Positions 1 through 11,189 of a stretch of 64,000 bases of DNA are shown here, piece after piece (position 1 is the stretch's first letter; each line of letters begins with the position of its first letter). This DNA is from Vespa crabro (Eukaryota; Arthropoda; Insecta; Hymenoptera; Vespidae). The position numbers were made by a program, and so were the translations under genes. The stretch spans positions 1,614,071 to 1,678,070 of the forward strand of contig NC_060964.1 of the NCBI RefSeq assembly GCF_910589235.1, given 5' to 3'. Under the pieces are notes generated by a model. That model searched no databases. It was not told the DNA's origin and was given only the letters and a program-made list of their open reading frames with translations.

Positions 1-37
1 TTCCAACTCATATCATCTGTAGATCATATAAATTAGT

Positions 38-38
<1 letters not shown>

Positions 39-96
<58 letters not shown>
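39..96. repeat. (CT)n microsatellite
   Basis: Uninterrupted CT dinucleotide run of 29 units, read directly. Confidence 0.98.
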
Positions 97-97
<1 letters not shown>

Positions 98-2455
98 ACA
101 TTACGATATTTTTTTTGTATTTCTATAGAAAAAACATAAAAAGTAAATGAATATATAATATCTATATAATTTTATATTTAGAGTAGTACATCAAGTTTAA
201 TGAAATTAATGTTGGACATAAGTGTTTCGCTATATGATGCAAATCGAGCAGAAAGGATGTAAGTGAGGTATACATTAAGGTAAGTATATGTTACCAGCAT
301 GTTTACTAATTGGATCACTAAAGTAGTACAAGTAAATTACTCTTCTGAAGTCTCACATTTGAATAGTATATATCAACTACTCAAAAATGAATAAAATAAT
401 AGCAATACAATTTTATATGTAAGGTTTTAACGAATCTATCGACAATTTTTGGATAAATTATATTCATTGGACTTCCTTAATTGATTCTATGCATACTAAT
501 GTAAATACTTTGTTATCCGGTTTATAATCATTATTAACGAATATTTAAATATCATAATTAAATTGTTCGAATAAAATTATAATCCTTCCTTTAGAAAACA
601 TTTAGAAAAATATCAGATATTGTGATTACGACATAATTATCTAATTAAATCCTTTTACTCTTTTTCCATTAAACGTAATATTACATTATTCTTCGTAAAC
701 TCTGATTTAATTTCAATTTTTTTTATGACATTTTTATGTATACATGCGTATGCATATGTATACCATAAAAGCAATTATTTTGAGAGTAAAAACCGATTAG
801 TAAAAAAGGGATCTATTGTTATCGACTGAAGTTTACAGATTAAGAACATACGAGGATCTACTTTAACCGACTGAATTTCATTTGGGAAAATACTGCTTTA
901 CTATTACGATCAAACCAACTCTTATCGACTAAGATTTTGTCAAGCAAGACATGATACTACTACTCACCGATCGGTATAATAAGGATCTACTAAACCGACT
1001 GAGCTTTTACTAAAATAGCTCTACTCTTTTATTAAATTTGGTATTAAATTTTGTAATGACGAAAATTATTTTTATATTTATAATATGGATCGGAAAATAA
1101 AACGAAAATATAAATATCACACTAATCGAATATTAAAATATTAATTTGTTATGTAATTTCTTTGCACATTCAGATAATTATATTTATTGTATGTAAATAC
1201 ATGTAATAGATGTTTTTTTTTCATCTTTGCATAAAATTTGTATATTTGAAAGAATTTATTCAATTGAATTCGCCTCTTCTGCAGATATAATTATCCTCAC
1301 AATATTCATTTTAAAATAAAAAGAAAATATATATTTTCACCATAGGTACTCATGAGTACCATAAGAGACATAAAAAGGATAGCATGTAAATCAAACTTAC
1401 TTTCGACAGAATCATACCTCATAGATAATTATTTTTCTTATAAGAAATAAATTCGTTCATTCAATAAGAGATATTGAATCTAAGGAAAGATTTATCGCAT
1501 ATTACATTAAATTTAAGTACTTATTTTATATCTAGTCTAATATTTTAGGATTTATAGCTGAATATATAATATATTTACATTTCAAATGGAATTTCATTTC
1601 GTCATTAAAATCAAATAATAGAAAATATTCATTTTCGATAAATTATTTACAAAATTATTATTATTATTATCATTTAATTAGTCAGTTCGATTTATGTAAG
1701 CATCCATATCTTATATCTTTATATCATATATAAATTAAGATTTAATTTACTTAAAAATTTAAATTAAGATTTGTTGAAAAAAAAAAGAAAAAGAAAGTTG
1801 TAATTTAAATGATTAAAGATTCAGAATATATTTACACAAATATTATCAAGCGTCGCGAATATTTTAAAACATTTTCGAGCTGATAATATTAATATCATAT
1901 ATAAAGCTAAATGGAAATATTTATACTTAAAATACATCATTATACGTTTTGTAATTATGAAATTGCGAGTTAACATGCACAATTTTTTTACACACAATTA
2001 TCTCTCTTTTTTCTCGAGAGTTACTCATTCAAAATTCCAAAAATCACGCGATACAATATAATGAAACTAATGAGATTAATCCATAAAAATTTCTGCTACT
2101 GAAAAATAATTAAACGAGGAAATATTATAAATGATATCCAATTACAATTTTCCATTTTGTTATTATATGTTGTTATACAAATAATCCTTAATATTCAAAA
2201 TGCATTATCACACATTAAAACAATTAAAAAGACGATTTGATTCATGCAATTTTAAACGCACAAGCGCTATGCGCTTATATTACAATACTTATAAATACTT
2301 ATAAAAGTAAATTAATTTATTTGTAAAATTTCTTCTGTAATATGATCGTGTTAAAACTCTAACTATATAGATATATTTTAATAAAATATTTTTGTTTTGC
2401 CAAACTTCTTCTTAGATTTGATTATCAATACAATTATATTCGTTAATAAAGTGCT

Positions 2456-2458
<3 letters not shown>

Positions 2459-2502
<44 letters not shown>
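2459..2502. repeat. (TA)n microsatellite
   Basis: Uninterrupted TA run followed immediately by an inverted repeat with 11-bp arms (2503-2513 and 2521-2531). Confidence 0.97.
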
Positions 2503-2505
<3 letters not shown>

Positions 2506-3374
2506 TACGTATATGTATATTATACGTAGAAATACTTGACTTTTAATTGAATTTATAATAAACATAAATAATGATTAGAGGAAAAAAGATCTAATACATC
2601 TCATAATATTTAATGTGTCAAGTACCAATCGGGAGATAACAAATGGTAAAAACGTCAAAAAATATTGACATAAATATTTTATCGTAATTTTTAATAATGA
2701 GCTATAATATCTTCTAACGTCATTGGAGAAATAGACAAGAAAAAGGTTATCGTAAAATAAACAATTGGAAACAAGCAGATTGTCTCGTATTTGAAACTCT
2801 ATATCTTCTGGGAAAAGTCCATCGGGTATGTTCTGATTCTAGTCCATGAAATAAGTCCATCGTGGTGACACGATTAAAAGTTCGATTAAAAACGTAATAA
2901 AAAAAATTCGATTTCGACAATTGAGCTACATTTTTAATTCGACTACCGGTTTTGCTAGTTATTCGCAGCCAAGAAAACTTTCAAGCTTCGTATAACAAAA
3001 AATAAAAAAAAAATTAGATAAAAACACCGTTTATTTTTTGTATTTTTTCTTTTTCCCCTTTTTATTTTTTTATTTTTTCTTCTTCATAACATTACTAACA
3101 TTGAGATAGGCTTCTGTTTTATATCTTTTTGTTAAGTACGAAGTTGTTTTACAAAAAGGTAATGTTTTTCCTTTTTTTCTTTTTTCTTTTCTCTCAGTTC
3201 AAAAGATTAATCTATTAATCTTTTATCGTTAATAAGTACATAGTATCTGTCTAAGAAAAATAAATTTTACCATTCAATTATCATTAATTAGTTCCAATTG
3301 GTGATTTCATTGCTAGTTACAATCAATAATATAAGTAATTATCAAATCATATTAAAATAAGTATTAATTTTTAG

Positions 3375-3777
3375 AGAATTATTTAATCCCAGCCGGTTCA
3401 ATCTGTAATGTAAACATTTATAACTTACACAGAAATCCAAATATTTGGACAAATCCTGATATTTTCGATGCGGATAGATTTTTACCGGAAAATACAAAAG
3501 GACGTAATCCTTATTCCTTTATTCCATTCAGTGCAGGACCAAGAAACTGCATTGGTAAAGCTTGCATATAGTAATCGAAATTAGATCAAAATAAATATAT
3601 TATTCTTCTTTTTGTAGGGCAGAATTCGCAATGCTTGAACTCAAACCCATGGTAGCTTACATATTGCACAACTTCTATTTGGAACCTATAAATGAACTGG
3701 ACGACGTTAAAATGATTGGAGATCTTGTATTGTGCTCATAAAAATCACTTCGTGTCGAATTTATACCTATAAAATAA
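3375..3777 (+). pseudogene. P450 locus A: CYP4-like 3' relic (last two exons)
   Basis: Only the last two coding exons of a CYP4-type P450 are left. The penultimate exon, 3375-3554, keeps its TTAG acceptor, an open frame, the heme-loop sequence PFSAGPRNC and a GTAAAG donor. The last exon, 3618-3777, has a one-base deletion near its start (CAGAATTC where the intact copies have CAGAAATTC), which shifts the frame right after the heme Cys exon. No ExxR exon is found in the 110 bp upstream where copies B and C have it, so the gene is truncated at its 5' side near 3330. The 3' flank to about 4759 aligns with the 3' flank of copy B. A non-functional relic is very likely. Confidence 0.9.
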
Positions 3778-4759
3778 TTGTACATCTTCTTTATCGGAAT
3801 TGCATGCATCATTTTGATGGTGTGATCTATAAGGTGAAATTATCATATGTATAATGTTGGGATACGAAACATAATCACATTTTTTTTCCGCTTATTTTTA
3901 ATCTGTGTATGTATTTTCTCTTTTCTTTCTCTTCTCTCATTCCTTATTTTGTTCAATTCATTCATAACTGACACAGTTATGTAACATTCTTCAACGTATT
4001 AATTAATCCGATAAGTATTGTTTGCTAGATTCCATTTTGCCTTCATCATGTCTCGAAGAAAATAAAAAAAAATTTATCATCTCGGGAACCTGTCTCCTTC
4101 ATTATCTCTTTTTTTTCTTTTGCCTACGGTGAGTCAATCCAATTCTCTTATCATCGCAAAAATTTAATTTAGTTTTAATCAATTGATGATTACCATAACA
4201 AGGCAATTATAGCAATAAAATATTTAATATTGAATATTTATTATAAATGAATATTTTGTCCTTAACAAAATATAAAACTTATATCAGAAGTATATTGTAA
4301 ATAAAATATCATGAGATAGTGTACGTCGTTTCGATAAAAAGTTAAAATGTGTGAACTGTATATATAAACAAAGCTATTATAATATAATGTTACCATAATC
4401 ACATCTTTTCTTTTATTTCTTTTATTCTATGTATATGTCCTTAATCTTTTCTCAACCTCATTCTTTCATTCCTTTTATCGTTGGTTTAACGTTGTTGAGA
4501 TATTTCAATCAATTATTTTTGATTGATTTACTTTTTTTGCCTTCGTTAAAACAGAAAAACACTCAACGACTTAGATAACTTACCCTTTGTTTTTTCTCTT
4601 TACATCTTTCATTCTGTAACAAATGCTGCAAATCCGATTACAGCTGCGTCTATAATGTGAAGATAATCGAACTCTAACGATTATAGAACACTCGATGATA
4701 TTTTTCGATTTGATGCGTGGATAAAGAAAAATGTAGAAATAAAATTTAAGTGTAAGAAT
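3778..4759. other. 3' flank of locus A, diverged copy of 9329-10337
   Basis: Non-coding AT-rich sequence that lines up with the region after copy B (shared GGGATACGAAACATAATCAC, shared poly-T/CT patches) but with many substitutions. This marks the older duplication, against which the almost identical block starting at 4760 stands out. Confidence 0.75.
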
Positions 4760-5456
4760 GTACGTGTAATTCCTATTATTTGGAATTCAATATCGAGAAG
4801 AATAACTTGTCTGATCGTGATTAAACGAACCTGTAGATATTTTTGTTGTTTCATATATTTGTGTTAAATCAAATATTTTTGTATTGTTTGACGCTTCCTA
4901 GAATTTGTATAATTCTGTCTTTAAGAAGAAATATAAATCTAGAAATGGGACGGCATATTACTGTCCATTCCTCTATAAATAATACATGTTCTGTTTTATT
5001 GTATATAAAAATTAAAAGAAAGTTATACTGTTGAGAAAATACATTAATTTTAAAAAACAGCAAACTATAGGAAAAAAAGGAAAGAACGTATAAGTATAAG
5101 ACAGTATAAAAATGACTTTTGTAATGACAGTTTTATATTTTATTTTATAATCTGATACAGATACAATTTACTTTATCAGGCGTTACGATAATTTAATCGT
5201 TTATGCTTCTCTATAATATATAATCCTAATTAAGCTTTTATTGTTATTTTTCTGTTTGAAAATTCAATGAGATAAGATAAAGTGTTACGCTGTTTTTCCT
5301 ATCAAATATGAAAATACAACCAATTATAACCCAAAGATAAAATTAATTTAACCGATTTGGTTTCTTGTAGCAAAAAATTCAAATAATGAAGAGAAGTACA
5401 TAAGGCATAGAAAATATTTAGTAATGTAATAAAAAAAGATAAATAATATAGTAAGC

Positions 5457-5527
5457 CTCTCTCTCTCTCCCAATCATTCTCTTTTTCTCTCTCTCTCTTC
5501 CTCTTTCATGCTCACTCTCCTTCCCAA

Positions 5528-5572
<45 letters not shown>

Positions 5573-5578
5573 CTCTCA

Positions 5579-5609
<31 letters not shown>

Positions 5610-5625
5610 TATCTCTCCCTATGTC
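5457..5625. repeat. (CT)n-rich microsatellite upstream of locus B
   Basis: Interrupted CT tract. The same tract occurs upstream of C (11035-11205), one CT unit longer, and a diverged version lies upstream of E (about 26216-26390). It is thus an old part of the duplicated unit. Confidence 0.95.
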
Positions 5626-5939
5626 TCTTCCTGTTATGATTTCTTTGTTCAATTAAATTATTAAAATATCAACTCTTGAAGTATGACCAACATGAAAGCA
5701 CATATTATATTCTTACCAGAAAAAATTCAACTTCGATATAAATTCTAGTTCAAAAGTTATTTTCGAACATTGTTCTTAACCGAGACTGAAGAAATGTTAA
5801 GAAAGTAATCGACGTTACACTAGATATTATTATTTTGTTCTTCTATAATTAATTATTATATTTAGATAAAATTATATTACACAGTGTTATAAGGAACAAG
5901 GATCCGTAAAGTATAAGTAACATACTCTCTTAGAATTTC

Positions 5940-6036
5940 TCATACATCGTTCAGACGGTCAAGCTATCGAGCCTCTTATAAATTCAGTGTCTTAAAAATC
6001 CTGTTACGGGAGCTATAAGAACTTACGAACAATGTA
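5940..6036 (+). promoter_or_regulatory. Putative core promoter and 5' UTR exon of P450 B
   Basis: A conserved stretch contains TTATAAAT and an arthropod-type initiator TCAGT (5984-5988), then a short segment ending at 6033 before a GTAAGT donor. The partner acceptor is TTCCACAG just before AATTGATAAGATG at coding exon 1. The same arrangement is kept at C (donor after 11613), E (after 26808) and, decayed, D (after 15833). Conservation across copies supports a non-coding first exon; the exact start site is inferred. Confidence 0.55.
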
Positions 6037-6846
6037 AGTACTGTTTAATTATTTTTCCCATTTTATAGGAAATAATAATAAATAAACATTATCGCAAGTA
6101 ATTCTTAATATTGCTCTTGTGTTGGAAAATCATTCATACAGCTGAAACGGATACGTAAAAGATTCTAATCATTGATCAGTACTCAAGTCAAATTAAATTT
6201 TAATTAAATAATTGGTTAATTTAAAGTTTTTTATTCACAAAATTGTACGATTAGATTAACTACTAACTACACAAATATATTTTACATTTTATATGCCAAC
6301 GTTTTTCGTTTGCGTTGTACGATGATTTTTAATTTTGCATACATTAAAAAATTGAATATTTAAGGCGATTGAAAAATTAAAAATTCATGGGATATTTATT
6401 TTCTTGCTACAAGTGTTCGTGAAAATGAGAAATACACTAACAAAATTCATTTAGAATCGCGAATATGGAAATAAAAATTATACATCGATCATTATATATG
6501 AAATTAAATTTAATTTTGTCATGTAAGAGATTCATATTTTAATCAGATGAGGCACCTCAACCTTATTACCACTTATGCGTAAGTCCATCACCGCTTTCAT
6601 GCATTACATTTTTGTACTTGTTAATTAAACCTGAAGCAGATCCAAAAATTCTATATACGTTTACAACTTTAATCGGTAAATATAAACAACGGATTCTATG
6701 AACCACACGAAGCGAATATTACAGTATTTGCCTGTCATCTAACTTCTTTGCATTTTCAATTATTACTATAATAATATCATTATACGCATAATATACTTGA
6801 AAAAGTCTATTTAAGAAATTTTATTATCTTCCACAGAATTGATAAG

Positions 6847-9328
6847 ATGTTCCTCCTTGTCATATCAGGGTTCTTTACACTCCTATTTGTGTTGCATTAC
6901 TTTATACGATATGGTAGAATAGGAAATATTTCTAGTCGAATTGTTGGACCTAAAGCATACCCCATAATAGGAAATTTATATCATCTTCAAGTTGACAACG
7001 GTAAATTTCACCGGAAATAATTTTATTGAAAAAATTTTTTCCGTTAACTTTCAATTCATCAATGCAGTTTTATTCAATATAAACATTTAATCAATATTTC
7101 AGAGCAATTACTAGAAAAACTTTGGAAAATTAATAAGGAATTTTCTCCAATTAACAGACTGTGGTCATTATTCTTTTCATTAATAACTATAATTCATCCG
7201 GAAGATGTCGAGGTAAATAATTTTAAGCCAATAACAGAGTTAATATTAATTTTCCTCTTTCTTTTACAATTTAAACGATATCTGTCAATCATCTTATGAA
7301 AGTCAGAATATATATATCTCGATCATAGATACTTTTGAAGAGTAAGCAACATCTAGAAAAAACTATACCTTACAAATTCTTACAACCATGGCTTTCCACT
7401 GGATTAATAACTGGAGCAGGTATCAGTATGAACAAACATAAACTTAATATATTGGATAATACTTAACGACAAATGTTCCACTAAATAGGAGAAAAGTGGC
7501 AACACCGACGAAAAATTGTAACGCCAACCTTTCACTTTAATATCCTTAAACATTTTGTTGTCACTTTTGTCGAGGAGGCACAGTATCTCGTAAGATTACT
7601 GAAAGAAGAAGGAAACGGAGGATCTATTATCAAAGATTTACAGGAATTTTTACCTGCTCATACATTAAACGCAATATGCGGTTAGTTAAATTAAATTTCA
7701 TTACTCACTGATCTTTTTAATAAAAAAATTATTTACAAAAAATAATTTCTAGAAACGGCTATGGGAATCTCTTTAAGAGGAACAGGCGAATTTGAAGCTA
7801 AATATCGCCATGCCGTTCATGATTTCGGCAAAATAGCGGTCTATAGGTAAGTATTAATTCTCTTATTAGAAATAAATTCACTTACCAATAAAATAGATTT
7901 GAATCTACAAAAATATGTATTATTCATCAGAATATCAAGACCTTGGTATCATTCCGATACAATATTTGCATTAACGCAACGTGGTAGGCAACAAAAAGAA
8001 TTGTTAAAAACGCTTCACGGTTTTTCGAAAAAGGTAAGTATTTCATTTAAATCAGCTAATACAATTAATCCGAATATTGCAAAATTATATCGATTTATTA
8101 AAATATTACCCTTATTTTAGATAATAGCAGAAAGGATACTATTTCACGAACAAACTAAGTGGAAATATTTACAAAATGTTGAGGAAATAGATGAAAATCA
8201 GATTTTTTACGAAGAAAATAATAAAAGTAAACGAACAGTTTAATAATAATGAATCATATTCTCGGTATTAATATTAATCGAATAATTTGATGACAGATTC
8301 GATATACAAAGGAAGACTGGCTTTGCTAGACCTACTCATTGCCGCTTCTCTAAAAGATAATCAACTCGATGAAGAAGGAATAGGAGAAGAAGTCGACACT
8401 TTTATGTTTGCGGTAGGTTGTAATATTAATTCCTTACGATTATTAACAAAAAACAAAAATAATTTAGAACAAATATCTTCATAGGGCCACGATACTACGG
8501 CAATGGCGTTATGTTTCGCTTTGCTTCTTTTTGCAAAACACAAAGATGTTCAGGTGATATTTTCTTTCCAAGTACTCAACAAACTTCGATCGAAAGAGTC
8601 GTGTTATACATCTATAGTAAATAATAAATTATCTATTGATTTATAGGAACGTATAAGAAATGAAGTTAACACGATTATGCAACAAAATGATTGTAAACTA
8701 ACTATTCAAATGCTTCAAGAATTTTCGTATTTTGAAAGATGTCTAAAAGAATCACTACGTTTATATCCAAGCGTTCATTTTATAGCTCGTTATTTATCTC
8801 AAGATCTGCAGTTGAGTATGTGATAAATTGATTTTTCACATAATAAAACGGTTTATCATTATCATCATATTAATATAAGCAAACATCAAATCATATTAAA
8901 ATTAGTAATCATATTAATTTTTAGAGAAATATTTAATCCCAGCCGGATCAATATGTAATGTAAACATCCATAGCTTGCACAGAAATCCAAATATTTGGAC
9001 AAATCCTGATGTTTTCGATGCGGATAGATTTTTACCAGAAAATACAAAAGGACGTAATCCTTATTCCTTTATTCCATTCAGTGCAGGACCAAGAAACTGC
9101 ATCGGTAAAGTTTGCATGTAGTAATCGAAATTAGATCAAAATAAATGTATTATTTTTCTTTTTGTAGGTCAGAAATTCGCAATGCTTGAACTCAAACTCA
9201 TGGTAGCTTACATATTGCACAACTTCTATTTGGAACCTGTAGATGAACTAGACGACGTTAAAATAATAGCAGATATAACATTGCACTCATCGCAACCACT
9301 TCGTGTCAAATTTATACCTATAAAATAA
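6847..9328 (+). CDS. P450 locus B: intact CYP4-family cytochrome P450
   Basis: Microsomal heme-thiolate monooxygenase of the CYP4 type; family members hydroxylate fatty acids, hydrocarbons or xenobiotics using NADPH-P450 reductase. Twelve coding exons with GT-AG junctions in consistent phase: 6847-7000, 7103-7212, 7329-7419, 7489-7680, 7753-7846, 7931-8033, 8121-8226, 8297-8412, 8485-8553, 8647-8815, 8925-9104, 9168-9328, giving 514 aa, normal for the family. Visible: N-terminal membrane anchor (residues 2-16), C-helix WQHRR, the CYP4 signature ETAMG, RPWYHSD, I-helix GHDTT, K-helix ExxR in KESLRLYP, and heme loop PFSAGPRNCIG with the Cys ligand. All key residues are present, so it is probably functional. 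Substrate unknown. The 5' two-thirds is nearly identical to copy C. Confidence 0.93.
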
Positions 9329-10337
9329 TCGTACGTCATCTTTACCGAGATTGCATGTATCATTTCGATGGTGTGATCTATAAAGCGAAATTATCATATG
9401 TATAATGTTGGGATACGAAACATAATCACATTTTTTTCCGCTTATTTTTAATCTCTGTATTTATTTTCTCTTTTTTTCTGTTTTCTCATTCCTTATTTTG
9501 TTCAATTCATTCATAGTTGACACAGTGATGTAATATTCTTCAAAGTATCAATTAATCCAAATAGTATTGTTTGCTAGATTTCATTTTTTTTTCGTCATGC
9601 CTCAATGAAAATAAAAAGAATTCATCGTCTCGGAAACCTGTCTCCTTCATTTTCTTTTTATTTCCTTTTTTATCGGTGAGTCAATTCAATTCTCTTATCA
9701 CTGCATCAATCATTTAATTAGGTTTTAATGAATTTATGATTAACATAACAAGATAATCATAGCGATTATATATGTAATATAGAATATTTTTTATAAATGA
9801 GTATTTTGTTCTTAACAAAATATGAAATCCATATCGTAAATATATAGTAAATGAAACATAATGAGATAGTGTGCGCCGTTTCGATAAAAAGTTAAAATGT
9901 ATGTACTATATGTACAAAGGAAGCTATAATAATATATTATTAGCAAAATCACATCTTTTCTTTTTCTTTTTTTTAATCTGTGTATATATTCTTATTAATT
10001 TCTAAACCTCCTTGCTTTCAACCCACTTATCTTACGAAATACATCAGTTTAACATTGTCAAGGTAATCCAATCATTCATTTTTTCTCGATTTACTTTTTC
10101 ACCTTCGTGATATCTCGAAGAAAAACAGAGAAAAAAACTCGGTGTCATTGAAAACTTGCCGCTAGTTTCTTTCCTTTATACTTTCTGTTATAAATGCCGC
10201 AGAACCTTTTATCGCTGCATCCATAAAGTAAGGGATGTAAAATAATCTAATTGTAACGACTATAGAATGTTCGATGACATTTCTTGATCGATGCGTAGAT
10301 AAAAAAAGATAAAGAAATAAAATTTAAGTGTAAGAAC
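9329..10337. other. 3' flank of locus B
   Basis: Non-coding, AT-rich, diverged homologue of 3778-4759. No other gene seen. Confidence 0.7.
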
Positions 10338-11105
10338 GTACGTGTAATTCCTATTATTTGGAATTCAATATCGAGAAGAATAACTTGTCTGATCGTGATT
10401 AAACGAACCTGTAGATATTTTTGTTGTTTCATATATTTGTGTTAAATCAAATATTTTTGTATTGTTTGACGCTTCCTAGAATTTGTATAATTCTGTCTTT
10501 AAGAAGAAATATAAATCTAGAAATGGGACGGCATATTACTGTCCATTCCTCTATAAATAATACATGTTCTGTTTTATTGTATATAAAAATTAAAAGAAAG
10601 TTATACTGTTGAGAAAATACATTAATTTTAAAAAACAGCAAACTATAGGAAAAAAAGGAAAGAACGTATAAGTATAAGACAGTATAAAAATGACTTTTGT
10701 AATGACAGTTTTATATTTTATTTTATAATCTGATACAGATACAATTTACTTTATCAGGCGTTACGATAATTTAATCGTTTATGCTTCTCTATAATATATA
10801 ATCCTAATTAAGCTTTTATTGTTATTTTTCTGTTTGAAAATTCAATGAGATAAGATAAAGTGTTACGCTGTTTTTCCTATCAAATATGAAAATACAACCA
10901 ATTATAACCCAAAGATAAAATTAATTTAACCGATTTGGTTTCTTGTAGCAAAAAATTCAAATAATGAAGAGAAGTACATAAGGCATAGAAAATATTTAGT
11001 AATGTAATAAAAAAAGATAAATAATATAGTAAGCCTCTCTCTCTCTCCCAATCATTCTCTTTTTCTCTCTCTCTCTTCCTCTTTCATGCTCACTCTCCTT
11101 CCCAA

Positions 11106-11150
<45 letters not shown>

Positions 11151-11153
11151 CTC

Positions 11154-11189
<36 letters not shown>

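Larger units (their letters stand above)
1..3374. other. AT-rich left flank, no gene recognised
   Basis: No convincing coding exon is seen on either strand. It holds a (CT)29 tract at 39-96, a decayed repeat with GGATCTA...CGACTGA cores at about 810-1010, a perfect 16-bp palindrome at 1345-1360, a long (TA)n run at 2459-2502 and a hairpin just after it. Around 2340-2385 a stretch resembles the upstream region of P450 locus D (about 16050-16095), which suggests that the array once extended further left. Confidence 0.6.
4760..8301 (+). repeat. Near-identical tandem block, copy 1
   Basis: Matches 10338-13881 base for base apart from one extra CT unit in the microsatellite near 11160 and three substitutions found by eye: 7454/13034 and 8087/13667 in introns, 7949/13529 synonymous in a Tyr codon. 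The left edge follows a mismatch at 4759/10337 and the right edge is inside coding exon 8, where identity falls abruptly. The block covers the promoter region, the 5' UTR intron and coding exons 1-7 of P450 B. Confidence 0.95.

Noticed and set aside
4843..5063. Paired small ORFs on both strands, repeated at 10421-10641 and partly near 25700
   Set aside because: They are copied only because the upstream unit of the P450 array was duplicated. In the third copy the frame is not kept, so there is no sign of selection for a peptide.
7899..8120. 73-codon ORF in each of copies B and C
   Set aside because: It is P450 exon 6 with intron on both sides, not a separate gene.
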